Origin: Eupeodes corollae | Lineage: Eukaryota > Arthropoda > Insecta > Diptera > Syrphidae | Length of the DNA: 64,000 bases | Assembly: GCF_945859685.1 (NCBI RefSeq) | Contig: NC_079148.1 | Location: forward strand, 139,063,133 to 139,127,132 | Direction of reading: 5' to 3' | Shown here: positions 1-10,860 of the stretch, one piece after another | Layout of the letters: every line of letters begins with the position of its first letter | Numbering within the stretch: position 1 is the first letter of the stretch | Program-made: the position numbers and the translations under genes | Notes under the pieces: generated by a model | Databases searched by the model: none | Told to the model about the DNA's origin: nothing | What the model saw: only the letters and a program-made list of their open reading frames with translations

Positions 1-284
1 ATTACTGCCTCTAGGCACATGAGACCGTTGTATTGTATCTGCAAAATTCTCATGTCTAAAAAAGCCAGTTAAAGAAAAAACTCCTATAAGAACCCTTTAG
101 CAATATAAGAAAGCCAACTGGGATGGTCTAAATGAATTCTTCAGGAACTTTAACTGATCACTATGCTTTCTCGATAGTGACGTGGATCCCAGTGCAGATA
201 TGATAACAAATTTAATTCTTTGTGGAATGGGAAATTTTATCCCAAATAGGGTAAAATCTATCAAACCTAAAGAGAACTCATGGT

Positions 285-480
285 TTGATTCGAGCTGTAC
301 ATCAAAATGGGAGGGAAAAACAGAGTAGGGTAAAGCATTCCACATTCTCGATGTGCGATTTAAGAAAGAATCTCTATACGGCCAAAATTGAGCTCAAGGG
401 TGAACTGATGAGCATTCCTGGAAGTGCGAGTATTACTGCTGAATCGTTAAAAGGGTGGAATGCAACAGGTTACTAGGTTC
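285..480 (-). mobile_element. 3' end fragment of a Jockey/CR1-like LINE (family J1)
   Basis: Read on the minus strand this gives the C-terminal tail of a LINE RT polyprotein, including the block RMWNALPYSVFPSHFDV. The same block, at nucleotide level, occurs on the plus strand at about 1,600-1,780 and in diverged form at about 8,460-8,590 (minus) and 55,370-55,460 (plus). It is a 3' fragment only: no RT catalytic motifs lie nearby on this strand. Repeat membership is seen in the sequence; the clade name is an inference from RT motifs in the longer copies. Confidence 0.7.
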
Positions 481-1895
481 AGAGATATAAGTTTCCGTTG
501 TTATAAAGCCAACCCGACTGAGAAAAATCGGAATAAGTTCAAGTAACAAGCTAGAAAAATTGTAATGGTCATATTCGGCGAACCAAATTTTTGCATAATC
601 AGAAATTAAGGCAAAATATACTACAATGTCTCAAAGGTAGTAAAAATGTATGGTCATTTGTAAAAAACGTAGGAAACACCACGTCATTCTCGGTTCCAAC
701 CTCATCCACAATGACAGTCGCTTGTAAGCTCGATTGATAAAGCCAATTCTCTTGCAGCACAGTTTGCTGTTAATTCGACGCTATCGGAAAGTGTCATGAG
801 TCCTCCTGTTCTTGAGAGCGTAAATGATTCTATTGGACGAATCTTCTTTCGCACTCGTGCAATTGCAAGAGTACTAAAACACCTTGACATGCACAAATCC
901 GCTAGTCCGGATAGTATCGCCCCAATTGTTCTGAAGAGGAGTTCTTCTTTATCGCTGGCAAAACCACTGCGTAAGCTTTTCCATCTGTCATATTCTACAG
1001 GTCTCTACCGATAGAAAATAGCATTTTTCCAGCCTGTCCTTAAAAAAGGCGAATCCACCTCTCCCTCTAATTATAGTACAATAGCAATTACGCCCCTTCT
1101 TTCCAAGGTCATAGAAAAGCTGATTAATTATCTGCTCAAGAAATATCTTACGGCTTTCGTAACAATAGGTTCACTGGTGATCTCACCGAACAGTGTCACA
1201 AATCTTTACATCGTTTTGGAGAAAGTAAGATTATTGCTCTTGATATTTTAAAAGCATTTGATAGAGTTTGGCACCAAGCTCTCTTATCAAAAATACGTGC
1301 TTTTGGTATTGATGAATCTCTTCTTCTATGGGTTAGAAATTACCTTTCGCACCGTTCAACTCAAGTAGTATTGGACGGGTTCAAATCTGATATCCACAAT
1401 ATAAATGCTGGTGTGGCCCAGGAGTCCAGTTTGTCTGCGACTCTCTCCCTTATATTCATAAATGATCTTATGTCTGCCACTTCTAATCCATTAAACTGTT
1501 TCGCTCACGACAGTAACCTCAGCTTCTCATACTCGTTTCTAGATTCACAGCCTTGTTGTTTTATCGGTATTTTAACAAACAATGTTCTGTCGAATTAGCC
1601 AGTCGCATTCCACCCCGTAAACGATTCAGCCGTAATACTCGCTGGTCAACAGTTTACCATTGAGCTCAATTTTGGGCGTACTGTCAAGTATAGAGATTCA
1701 TTCTTAAATCGCACATCGAGAATGTGGAATGCTTTGGCCAACTCTGTTTTTCCCTCCCATTTTGATGTTCGGAACTTTAAGGCCAATGTGCACGCTATTT
1801 TGCTAATGTCCGAACTTTGTTTAAATATAAACATATAAGCGGTACTAATAACCCCTTGAGTGCCTGTAAATTATTAAAAAAAAAAAATACTGCCA
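480..1895 (+). mobile_element. Degraded Jockey/CR1-like LINE, family J1, RT domain and 3' end
   Basis: Several frames together give the linker before the RT (LKGSKNVWSFVKN near 620-670), the finger region (HKSASPDSIAPIVLK near 890-940; an NYSTIAITPLLSKVIEKL block near 1,070-1,120), motif A (ALDILKAFDRVWHQAL, about 1,238-1,283), the palm motif B decayed to GVAQESSLSATLS (about 1,410-1,450) and motif C decayed to FAHD (about 1,500). The C-terminal MWNAL..SVFPSHFDV block follows at 1,720-1,770. The 3' end is an A-run at about 1,877-1,888. The 5' part (any ORF1 and the endonuclease) is absent. The catalytic FADD has become FAHD and several frameshifts and stops are present, so this copy is dead. 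The RT assignment is firm; Jockey versus CR1 placement is less certain. Confidence 0.82.
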
Positions 1896-1924
1896 TTTGA
1901 AGAAGCTATCTGGTGCCATTTCTT

Positions 1925-2720
1925 AAACGGGGAAGCATTTGGTTGCAAAAGCCTTGTCAATTAGAAAACATCGTGCTTAGAGCTAGTTTGGCTTCGTTGC
2001 TTTTTTCTTTAACGTGTTTCGAAACAATAAGATTGTAAGACAGCAAAACTCCAAGATATTTGAAATATTGAACGACCTCAATAGGCGCGTTGTTAAGGGG
2101 CCAGTTTTCTTCTGCGAGTCTTCTTCTCTGACCCGGTTCAAAAATCATTATTTTTGTTGTGTTAGTATTGACGCAGAGACTCCATGGTTCACAAAATATA
2201 TTAAGTTTGTTGATTTGCAGCTGAAGGGTAGATGGATTGTCGGCCAGTAAAACTTCGTCAGCGTAGAGAAAAACTTTGATTTGTATACCATCAAAGAGTA
2301 TTCCCTCCGAAAGTGCATCACAAACGTCATCAACAAACAAGGCGAATAATATTGGACTTAATATGCACCCTTGGGGAACACATGATGTTGTTTCAAACCA
2401 TTCAGTGACTTTATTTCCGTCCCACACTGATGCAGTAGATGAGGCAAGAAAGTTGAACTAAAACATTAAGAATTTACGTATAAGTCCTAAAGATGACAAG
2501 ACATCAAGACATTTCTATTTACCTTGTCAAAGGCTGCTTTAAAATTCATAAAAAGGCATATAGTTTCTTTTTCTGCTCAATCGATCTCCTGGCAATAATC
2601 GTCACAGCAAATATATGGTCTTGCGTTGAGAAACCGTTGAAGACCGATTCCAATACCCGTTTGATTTCAAAATTAGGTGATATTTCAACAAAGCAGCATA
2701 ATTGAAATTTGCAACAATAT
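1925..2720 (-). mobile_element. LINE reverse transcriptase fragment, family K, copy 1
   Basis: The main frame (1,957-2,427, 156 codons) reads VPQGCILSPILFALFVDD (motif B), then FLYADEVLLAD (motif C), then KYLGVLLSYN, a normal order for a LINE palm and thumb. Upstream on the same strand, about 2,520-2,590, an out-of-frame segment reads like motif A (MNFKAAFDKVNR). Motif C is YADE instead of YADD, so the second metal-binding Asp is lost. No endonuclease or tail is seen. It lies head-to-tail with a second copy of a related RT at 2,846-4,150. I do not recognise the exact clade. Confidence 0.8.
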
Positions 2721-2845
2721 TTTGTATGGAATGAAATGATGGTGAAGAAATTCGAGCGGAAATTCAGGTATTAACAATTTTGTTAAGTATTCTTGTAATA
2801 AAAATTTTAAATGTTTTTTTGTTTTTAATGGTAGATTTTATTTGT
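2721..2845. other. Short AT-rich spacer between two K-family copies
   Basis: A T-rich run near 2,810-2,835 separates the two RT fragments. No gene or motif is seen. Confidence 0.5.
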
Positions 2846-4150
2846 CTACTTATTTATAACGTGATAAACAAGTTTAAGAGCTTCTTCAGCTTCTTTATTC
2901 AAATGCTGAACTTGTTGATTAAAGCTAATGTTAGCAGACATTAACACTCCTAGATATTTTAATTCCTGAACTATTTCAATAGGTTGGTTGTTAAGGAACC
3001 ACCTTTCTTCTTTCAACCTTCTACAACTCCGTGCCTCAAAAACCATTATCTTTGTTTTCTTTGAGTTTATTTTAAGGTCCCAGATATGTCAGTACGTTTG
3101 GACCCTATTGATTTGTTGCTGGAGAGAAGATGGAATATCCAATAGCATAACCAAATCATCCGCGTAAAGAATCACTTTTATACGAATATCAGAAAAACAA
3201 ACTTCACCGGGTAGATTATCTGAAATATCATCAATGCAGAGGGCAAACAAGATAGGGCTGATTATACATCCTTGAGGAACACCTTTAGTCGACCCCATCC
3301 CAAAGTGTGGCATAAGTTTCACACACAAATTTTTCGTAGATATTTAGAGAGCTTGTCGTTTGACGGTATCAAATGCAGCTTTTAAATCGATAAAGCAAGC
3401 ATACATCTTCTTTTTCTTTTTGATACATTTGTTAGCAATATTCGATAAAGCAAAAATATGGTCAACTGTTGAAAAGCCCTCACGAAAACCAACTCTAAAC
3501 ATACTTAAGCGGATGTTTGAGTCTACCCAATTGATAAGTCTTTTGTAAGAGATTCTAGCAAATACTTTTTTGACGGAATTTAATATTGAAATACCTCTGT
3601 AATTCTTAGGTAAGCTAGCATCACATTTCTTAAATATTGAAAATATAACAGTTTTATTATAGCTCGTGGGAATGCAGGCAAAATCGTTCAAGTTATTGTA
3701 AAAAGAACGAAGATATGGCTTATTCTTAAGATGATTTTTTTAAAAATTCAACGGGAATGCCATTAATTTCTGGGGACTTATTGTTTTTAATGTTAAAAAG
3801 AGCAAGTTCCAGTTCATCAAGGACTTTTACAGAATCAAGCGAATTATCGACTGCGTCTGGACAAGCGTAATGAAATGAGTGCAAGTCATCTTGACATGTC
3901 AACAAAGGATCGGAAATGGGATGCCAGAACTTCAGTTTGTAATACACTTGAAGACATACGATTGTGTAATTTAACTTCTTAGCATTACAAACCTGTGTGT
4001 ATATTTTGTGAGGTTCCAGATAAAATGGTCTAAATTAAATCTTCTAAATAACTTAAGGAAAGTGAGTCTCATACATTCGTAATCAAACCATTTTTCTGGG
4101 TTGCAGCTGCGTTGGACTTCTAATATGGAAAGCTGATGATCTAACAAGTT
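2846..4150 (-). mobile_element. LINE reverse transcriptase fragment, family K, copy 2
   Basis: In element order (minus strand, high to low coordinates) there is a linker with NPEKWFDYECMRL (about 4,060-4,110), a finger segment with NNKSPEINGIPVEFLKK (about 3,730-3,785), KNYRGISILNSVKKVFARI (about 3,560-3,620), motif A in CFIDLKAAFDTVKR (about 3,350-3,395), motif B VPQGCIISPILFAL (about 3,245-3,285), an intact motif C ILYADDLVMLL (about 3,150-3,180) and the thumb block LKYLGVLMSANISF (about 2,925-2,970). The pieces are in at least three frames, so it is a pseudogene despite the intact YADD. No target-site duplication was recognised. Confidence 0.83.
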
Positions 4151-4229
4151 TTTATATTCTTATTATTATTTTTTAAATTGTCTCTTCCATTCTTTTCTAA
4201 AAATGTCACCAGATGTCAAAAAAATTACT

Positions 4230-4715
4230 CTTTGATTCAAACAATTATTTTTGACGCAATTTTTCTTCAAAGTGAAAAAATTTTTTTCGGTTTTTTGTTT
4301 ATATTAAGTTATAAAATAAAAATTCTTACTCATTCGGTATCATTTTACAATGTATAATAAAAACTTGAGTAAAGCCACTAGTGTTTTTGGTCTGAGAAAT
4401 ATTTTCGGTCAACCAAATTTTTTACTTTTTTGTTTAAGTAAAAAAGACATCCATTCAATGTTTTCGAAAGTCCTTCTGGTCTTTTTATATTATTATCTGT
4501 ACAAAAATATCTTAAAAGTTAATGTTTCTGCCAGTTCTTGAAACATAGAGAGGACATAAAAATGTATGCCGAACGAACGGACGTACAGAAAAGTTTCTAA
4601 AAACATTGATTTATATTAAAGGGACTTTGAAGAATCGATAAATTTCAACATTTTCAGTTCGACATATCGGTCCGAATACAATAACAACTTATGAGAAGTT
4701 ATAGATAGATCATAG
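4230..4715 (+). repeat. R-family repeat, 3' part
   Basis: This stretch follows the same order of motifs as the 3' part of the long R copy at 25,590-26,010: a GGTCTGAGAAATATTTTCGG segment, then GGTCAACCAA, a CTTCTGGTC..TTATATTATTATCTGTACA block, CCAGTTCTTGAAACATAGAG, a GAACGGACGTAC stretch, CATATCGGTCCGAATACAATA and a terminal AACTTATGAGAAGTT hairpin. Identity is moderate. No coding potential is evident. Confidence 0.65.
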
Positions 4716-7700
4716 GCACAATATCCAAGTATTGAAAAAATTGCAAGTAATGTTTCTAACTTTATGGGTAGATATTATTAAATTATTATTATAATTTTGG
4801 ATATCATTTATCCATTCGTAAAAACAGGAATAAGTTTAATTATAATATTATAATGAACTTTAATTATTGTGAGAATATCGCATTTTAAAAACAGCAAGAA
4901 CAAGCATCTTATTCATCGTATAAAAATCCTACTACTTTAGGCGAAAACGCAACTTGATTTTATTTTACTTAAATAGCAGACAAATTTAAATTGAGTCAAA
5001 TTTATTTAAAAACATTATATCAACTTTAGTCGGCAATACTTGGAAAAATTCTAATTTTGAAATTGTTTCTAAAAACCTCCAATATTCTGCTTCCAAAATT
5101 TTAAATTTGAAAATTTTCAATAGTTATAGAAGCAGAAATTAATAATTTTCTTACTCTCTTAATTATTTATTGATGCTTTAAAATGTTTCATCATTTAATC
5201 TCCTCGAGGGTGTATTTAGTCGGAAATGAGAGGCCTACGTGGCAGAATCATAACAAAATGTCAGGAATTAAAAAGGAAGAAAGAAAATAATATTTCGGCT
5301 CATAATTTCGCGTCCGTTTAGTTCAAATAAAGTTGCAAACAAGCATAACATTTCTTAGAAAAGTCAAGTTCTGATAGAAGATCTGGTATTAGACCAGTTG
5401 TTAATGAAATATAAATACTTCCTTGAAATTCAACCTTTCACGTTAACGCTAACATATAAAATTTCAGTGACCCTTCTTCAACTCCTACCATCATAGGTAC
5501 ATGTATATAGGAAGGTACTTTTGAAAAGCTAATTGTTTTTCGATTGCTTTGAGATATCCCACACATTTCCTCGTAGGTTTATTTTTTTTAAGGATATAAA
5601 GAAGGAGGTATGAGTTTATAATTACCTTTTTTTAAATACCATCGCGTCCTGACACCTGTCAGCTTTCCACAAGCTTAAACTCGTATAAAGGATATAAAGT
5701 CACAGAGAAAAGGTCACCATCCATCATCATGGTACAAAAGAGATACGGATCAAAGTGTACTATACGTAGTATATACATCAAGAAAAGAAAAAGCCCTAAA
5801 TATAGATCTTAATAGTTTTAACACGCATCGCTGAAGGCAAAAATGAACTTTTGAGCAGCTATAATAAACTTTGCATGTATTGTATACCTCGCCATAGTAA
5901 ATTTTATATAATACAGCTGCAGTTGATGGTTCTTTGTGTAATAGTTACATACATATAAACGAAAAAAAGTGACTTCCCTTTTGAAAAATGAACTTTTGCA
6001 TGTTACGTATAAATGATGTAGTTACCGTTGTTACAGTACACATCACGAAAAGTATTTTTACGCGAAATTTCGTCCAAAAAGGTTATTATTTTATTGTTAT
6101 GGTGTTGTTTACATTCTACAAGGATATTGTTTTATATGAAATGTGCATGTTACTGTTTAACATGACAGCTAGAATTAACTCAAAAGAGCTTGTTTATAAT
6201 TTTTGCAACCGGAGGAGTCTAGCTGTTGCATGCATTTATAACTGAAATTAAATGTTGGGATATTTTTAGCTTTGCAATTACATTAAAATATTACCATTGG
6301 CGTCTAGAATGGAGGTAAAATGGGAATAAGCTTTCCCTCTGAAAAATAAAACTTTACTCAATTGTGATACATTTTTTTCCTAGTGATTTTTGGAAAATGC
6401 GAATTCTAAAGAATTCCATTCTTTTAAATTAGTTTTTTGCGACTTTCACTTCCTGGAAAAATATCCTTTTGTTTATTATTGTTGCATATATTTTTTTATT
6501 ACGTTTACTTAAAAGCAAGAAAAATAATATTATAATAATATTTCAAAGATGGAGATCTTGGACGTCAAAGTCAGGATAGAGCATCACGATACACATTTTT
6601 ATCTTGTTTAACTGTAAATGTCCGAAGGCTGCATAAAAAAACCTTCTACATAAATTAAATTAATATGAAGAGCTCCTAGAGCTTAAATAGGAAGAAGTAT
6701 CTTATTACTTCTCACGAAGAAATGGATTAGATTTCTTGGGGAAAACTAATTATTTTTGCTGTCTCATGAACATATTCAATAATTGAAATTAATTTTTTTA
6801 AATTAACCTGCATAATGAAATAGTAATGATTAACCTGCATAAAAAAAGAGGCTGAATGATACACTCAATGATGACTTTTTATCAGTGCTTTTAACATCTT
6901 AAACCCCATATTTTGCAATATATATAACAACGAAAAACATGAATTTTGCTTAAAGAACTAGACCCAGACCTATTATTTCTTATCATCGTTAAGCGCCTAT
7001 TTATTTTAGACACACATACGAGTAACTTCTGGAAAAGTCCTTCAGAATCATGTTAGCATAATGAATAATTTTTGTTATGAAATCATACGTACTAATATAG
7101 ACAACATTGAAGGCATAGGAAAATATTAATAAGGCATCCTTAATGACTTAAATATTCCAACCCAATAATCGACTTTGATCGTCCTTGTGGTGTTATTTTA
7201 AAAGTGTTACAAGAATAAGTATGTATAGGTTGGTTTACCCAAACCTTAAAAACAAAAAGGATATTATGTTCCATGTTCATAAAATCAAAAATGTTTGTTT
7301 TAACAGCATAAAACTTATATGTTTCTACTATATATTCATATCATATACGTTATATAAATATTTGTAGATATACGAGTACGAGTCACTTTTAATGGATCGA
7401 ACCTTATTGTCTATAAAGAAAAGATACAAGTAGAGTAAAAGATAAATATAATGTTTATACTATGTAAACACATATTATGTATATGTGTGTAATATATATA
7501 TGTATCTTTTATTAAAGGATCCTTCGTTGAAGGAAATTGTGTTCCTTTATCGTTTTAAAGTGTTGTTGTTTGGTGCTGATGGTGATGGCTGCTTCTAAAG
7601 TTAATTCAAGTGGCCACATAAGATTGAAGATAATGATTTGAAATTAAGTGGTTATAAAAATAATAAAGATAAACAATTTTAATAAAGTACATTTTGAGTG

Positions 7701-8395
7701 TGCTTAAAGGAATACGAGTATATGGATAGAATTTTAAAGAAAACATGTGTGTAGATATATTTATATACTTACGATATAAGTTATGACTAAATTTTGTGTT
7801 CGGTTTTCTAGGCCAATTTTTTGTAGATGAGTTTATCTAAAGTATTTCGAAGGAAGGAATAAATATGTTACAAAAATGATAAAAGAACATAATTAATAAA
7901 TTATTATGGATAGGGAAGACATTTGTTTGTACTTTAAGAAATGTTGGTTTTAAATTTTCGTTATCGTGAAATTTTGAAATATTGTTTTGATAATATTTAT
8001 GCATAAAAATCGTTTGTGCGTAAATTTCATAGACACAGACTTTTAAGATACATTGAATATTCAAAAATATTGAATTTAAAATAATATTGCGAATGAACCA
8101 AATACAAAGCCTTATACGCATAAAAAAGTTAAAATTGCTTAATATAGGAGTTAAATATTAAACTAGGTATTTGACAAGTGTTTTGATACTTGGAAATGGT
8201 CCTGAAAAACACATAATGATCAATTATTATAACTTGGTTAATTTCTTAATAAATAAAGTTTTAACTTCCTGAATCTCAATATTCATCAACAAAAATTTTT
8301 TTTAATTAGCGAACACTAATAGGCTTTTGTATACATTATTATGCCAAAGACAAGGCGTGAGTATTAGGAAAAGAGTGAAGGGTTTTATAGGAGCT
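4716..8395. other. AT-rich non-coding stretch, nothing recognised
   Basis: About 3.7 kb with only short unsupported reading frames of at most 94 codons, rich in K, N, F, I and Y as expected from AT bias. A TATG/TATA-type simple repeat lies around 7,475-7,506. No transposon motif, RNA gene or convincing exon was found. Confidence 0.5.
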
Positions 8396-8399
8396 GTCG

Positions 8400-8600
8400 G
8401 TGTACATTGATTATGAATTCCTGAAAATTGCAACAATAGAGAAATCTGGAGCGTGGCAAGTCATTCCACATTCGCGAAGTACGGCTAAAAATGAATCTCT
8501 GTACTTCATGGTATGGCTGAAGTTAGACTCAAGGATAAACTGATGGGTATTACGGTTAGATTTTTTAAGGGAAGGAATGCAACTGGCTATTTTATTAGAG
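8400..8600 (-). mobile_element. 3' portion of a J1 LINE, separated from its 5' portion by an RTE insertion
   Basis: The minus strand shows the same C-terminal block as the J1 copies at the window start: CAGTTGCATTCC, then a segment with CAGTTTATCCTTGAG, then TACAGAGATTCATTTTTA and GCGAATGTGGAATG. Its upstream half (RT domain) resumes at about 10,861-12,330 on the same strand. The intervening 8,696-10,860 is an RTE-like element in the same orientation, so this is best read as one J1 element split by a later insertion. Confidence 0.7.
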
Positions 8601-8695
8601 CATAGTCAATTAAAATAACGATAAGAAAACGTGAGTCAAGAATCTAGTTGATGATGTTCATGTCACCAATCAATTTAAAAGCTCTTCTTTAAATA

Positions 8696-10860
8696 ATGTT
8701 CTTACTTACTTAAGGTGGCGCTACAGTCCGGGGCGGACCTGGGCCTCAACCAACAAGCGTCTCCAGCCAGCTCGGTCCCTAGCTAGCTGTCTCCAGTTTC
8801 GCACGCCAAGTTGGTTGAGGTCCTCTCCCACCTGGGTGCGCCACCTGAGTCGCGGTCTTCCTCTACTGCGCCGTCCCTCGGGATTGGATTCGAAGACCTT
8901 CCGGGCTGGAGCGTTGATGTCCATCCGCTCTACATGACCTAGCCATCTAAGCCGTTGGACTTTAATTCTGCTAACTAGGTCAGTGTCGCTGTACAGCCCG
9001 TACAGTTCGTCGTTATATCTTCTCCTCCATTCTCCATCTATGCGTACGGGACCAAAAATCAAATGAAGAATTTTTCTCTCGAAGCATCCTAAGACCCTCT
9101 CATCTGTCTTTGACAGGGTCCAGGCATCAGCGCCATAAATGAGAACCGGGATGATGAGTGTCTTATAGATGGTGATTTTACATGCTCGAGAGAGGACTTT
9201 ACTTCTCAATTGCCCAAGACTAAAGAAGCAGCGATTTGAAGGAGTTATTCTTCGTTTGATTTCAGCGCTGGTGTCGTTGTCTGCATTAATAGCGGTGCCT
9301 AGGTAGACAAAGTCCTTAACTACCTCAAAGTTATAGCTGTCCATGGTGACGTTTTGTCCAAGACGTCGTCGTTCAGTGTCCTTTTTTGCTGACAGCATAT
9401 ACTTGGTCTTGCCCTCATTGACCACTAAACCCATCTTCTTCGCTTCCGCTTCATCTGCGTATCCGAGTAATTGGATGGATCTTTGGAAGATTGTGCCTCT
9501 AGTGTTGACGGTTGAGTTTTGCACAATTCTTTCCAGAACGATGTTGAAGAAGTCGCATGACAGTGCATCGCCTTGTCTAAAACCTTTTTTGACATCTAAT
9601 GCATCGGTAAGATCTTTTTCGACATTGATAGAGCAGCGTGCATTCTCCATCGTCATTCTGCACAAACGGATAAGTTTGACAGGGATGCCAAAACTAGACA
9701 TTGCTCGGTAGAGCTCTTCCCTATAGATGCTGTCATACGCGGCTTTAAAATCGATAAAGAGATGGTGGGTATCGATTTGAAGCTCCTGGGTTTTTTCCAA
9801 GATCTGCCGTAGTGTGAATATTTGGTCGATAGTGGACTTTCCTGGTCTGAAGCCACACTGATAAGGACCAATCAGGTTGTTCACGAATGGCTTCAGACGT
9901 TCACATAATACGGCAGAGAGAATCTTATACGCAATGTTAAGGATACTGATGCCTCTGTAGTTGGCGCAGTTTAGAGGGTCTCCTTTCTTATGTATCGGGC
10001 ACACTATGCTGAGATTCCACTCATCGGGCATGCTTTCTTCCGACCATATTTTGCAGATGAGTTGGTGCATGCTCCCTACCAAGTCATCGCCTGCTGCTTT
10101 GAATAGTTCGGCGGTGATGCCGTCAGCTCCAGCAGCTTTGTTTGACTTAAGTTTAGATATAGCTATCTTCACTTCGTCAAGGTCGGGTAGGCGGAATTGT
10201 TGATCTGCGTCGCCGAGGTTGAGTGGTTCTATCTCCCTTACAGCGGAATTCGGTTCTTCATCGCCGTTATATAATTTGGAGAAGTGATCTTTCCATATTC
10301 TCAGCATAGACTGTGGTTCTACTACGATATTCCCTTGATCGTCTTTACAGGCTTCGGTTCGTGGCTGGTACCCTTGGGAGGTTTTTTTTACCTTTTGGTA
10401 AAATTTACGAACCTCATTCCTGTTGTGACATCCCTCTATCTCCTCGATCGCGCGCTTCTCATGCTCTTTTTTTTACGTCTAAGAAGCCGGTGTTCCTCTC
10501 TCCTCTTCTGCTCGTAGAGCTCGCGAGCAGCTCTAGTCCTTTTGTGCAGCGCCGTTTTGTATGCCTCTTGTTTCGCTGCGTGAGCTTGCCGGCATTCGTC
10601 GTCAAACCAGGGGTTTCGCTGTGGTGGCCGTGTGAAACCTAGCACTTCAGAGGCGTCATCTCTGATGGCTGCAAGGCAATGTTGGCACTGGTTTTCAACG
10701 CTTAATGCAGGAAGCATAGGACTCCTTAGGAGGTTATTAGAGACTCGATCGGAAAAGGACATGGCAGTCTCTTGCGATTGTAGCCGTCTAACGTCGAATC
10801 TTCTCAAAGTACTTCCTTGTTTTGGCTTGGATCGGGATATCCGTAGCCGGAGCAACAGCA
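8696..10860 (-). mobile_element. RTE-like LINE copy C1, 5'-truncated
   Basis: The element ends on the minus strand with a stop codon (at 8,721) followed by a very short 3' UTR and TAAG repeats (plus-strand TTACTTACTTAAGG at about 8,703-8,716), the compact microsatellite-ended 3' structure typical of RTE-type LINEs. In element order it contains the linker between endonuclease and RT (LRISRSKPKQGSTLRRFD, near 10,790-10,845), a lysine/arginine-rich linker, the RT, and a C-terminal region with RLRWLGHVERMD and RSRGRPRLRW. The endonuclease domain is missing, so it is truncated at about 10,860, inside a J1 element. A T-run near 10,466-10,475 coincides with a frameshift between the linker and the RT. 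Seven related fragments occur elsewhere in the window. Confidence 0.85.
8721..10307 (-). pseudogene. RTE-like reverse transcriptase with deleted catalytic motif
   Basis: The longest open frame in the window (528 codons). Visible motifs with approximate residue positions: finger block LKSNKAAGADGITAELFK (53-70), NYRGISILNIAYKILS (116-131), QCGFRPGKST (150-159), motif A FIDFKAAYDS (184-193), motif B GFRQGDALSCD (242-252), motif C starting GYAD (282-285), thumb DFVYLGTAINAD, and a C-terminal basic segment RSRGRPRLRW. Where the sister copies at 19.8 kb and 31.2 kb read YADDIDII and continue about 20 residues, this copy jumps from YAD to EAEAKKMG. That is an in-frame loss of about 57 bp (junction about 9,447-9,455) which removes the second catalytic Asp. 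The frame is therefore long but not expected to encode an active polymerase. The true coding region began further upstream, beyond a frameshift near 10,470; the Met at 10,307 is only the first ATG after it. Confidence 0.85.

Noticed and set aside
9343..9711. 122-codon plus-strand frame
   Set aside because: Antisense shadow of the RTE reverse transcriptase; the minus-strand frame carries all the RT motifs.
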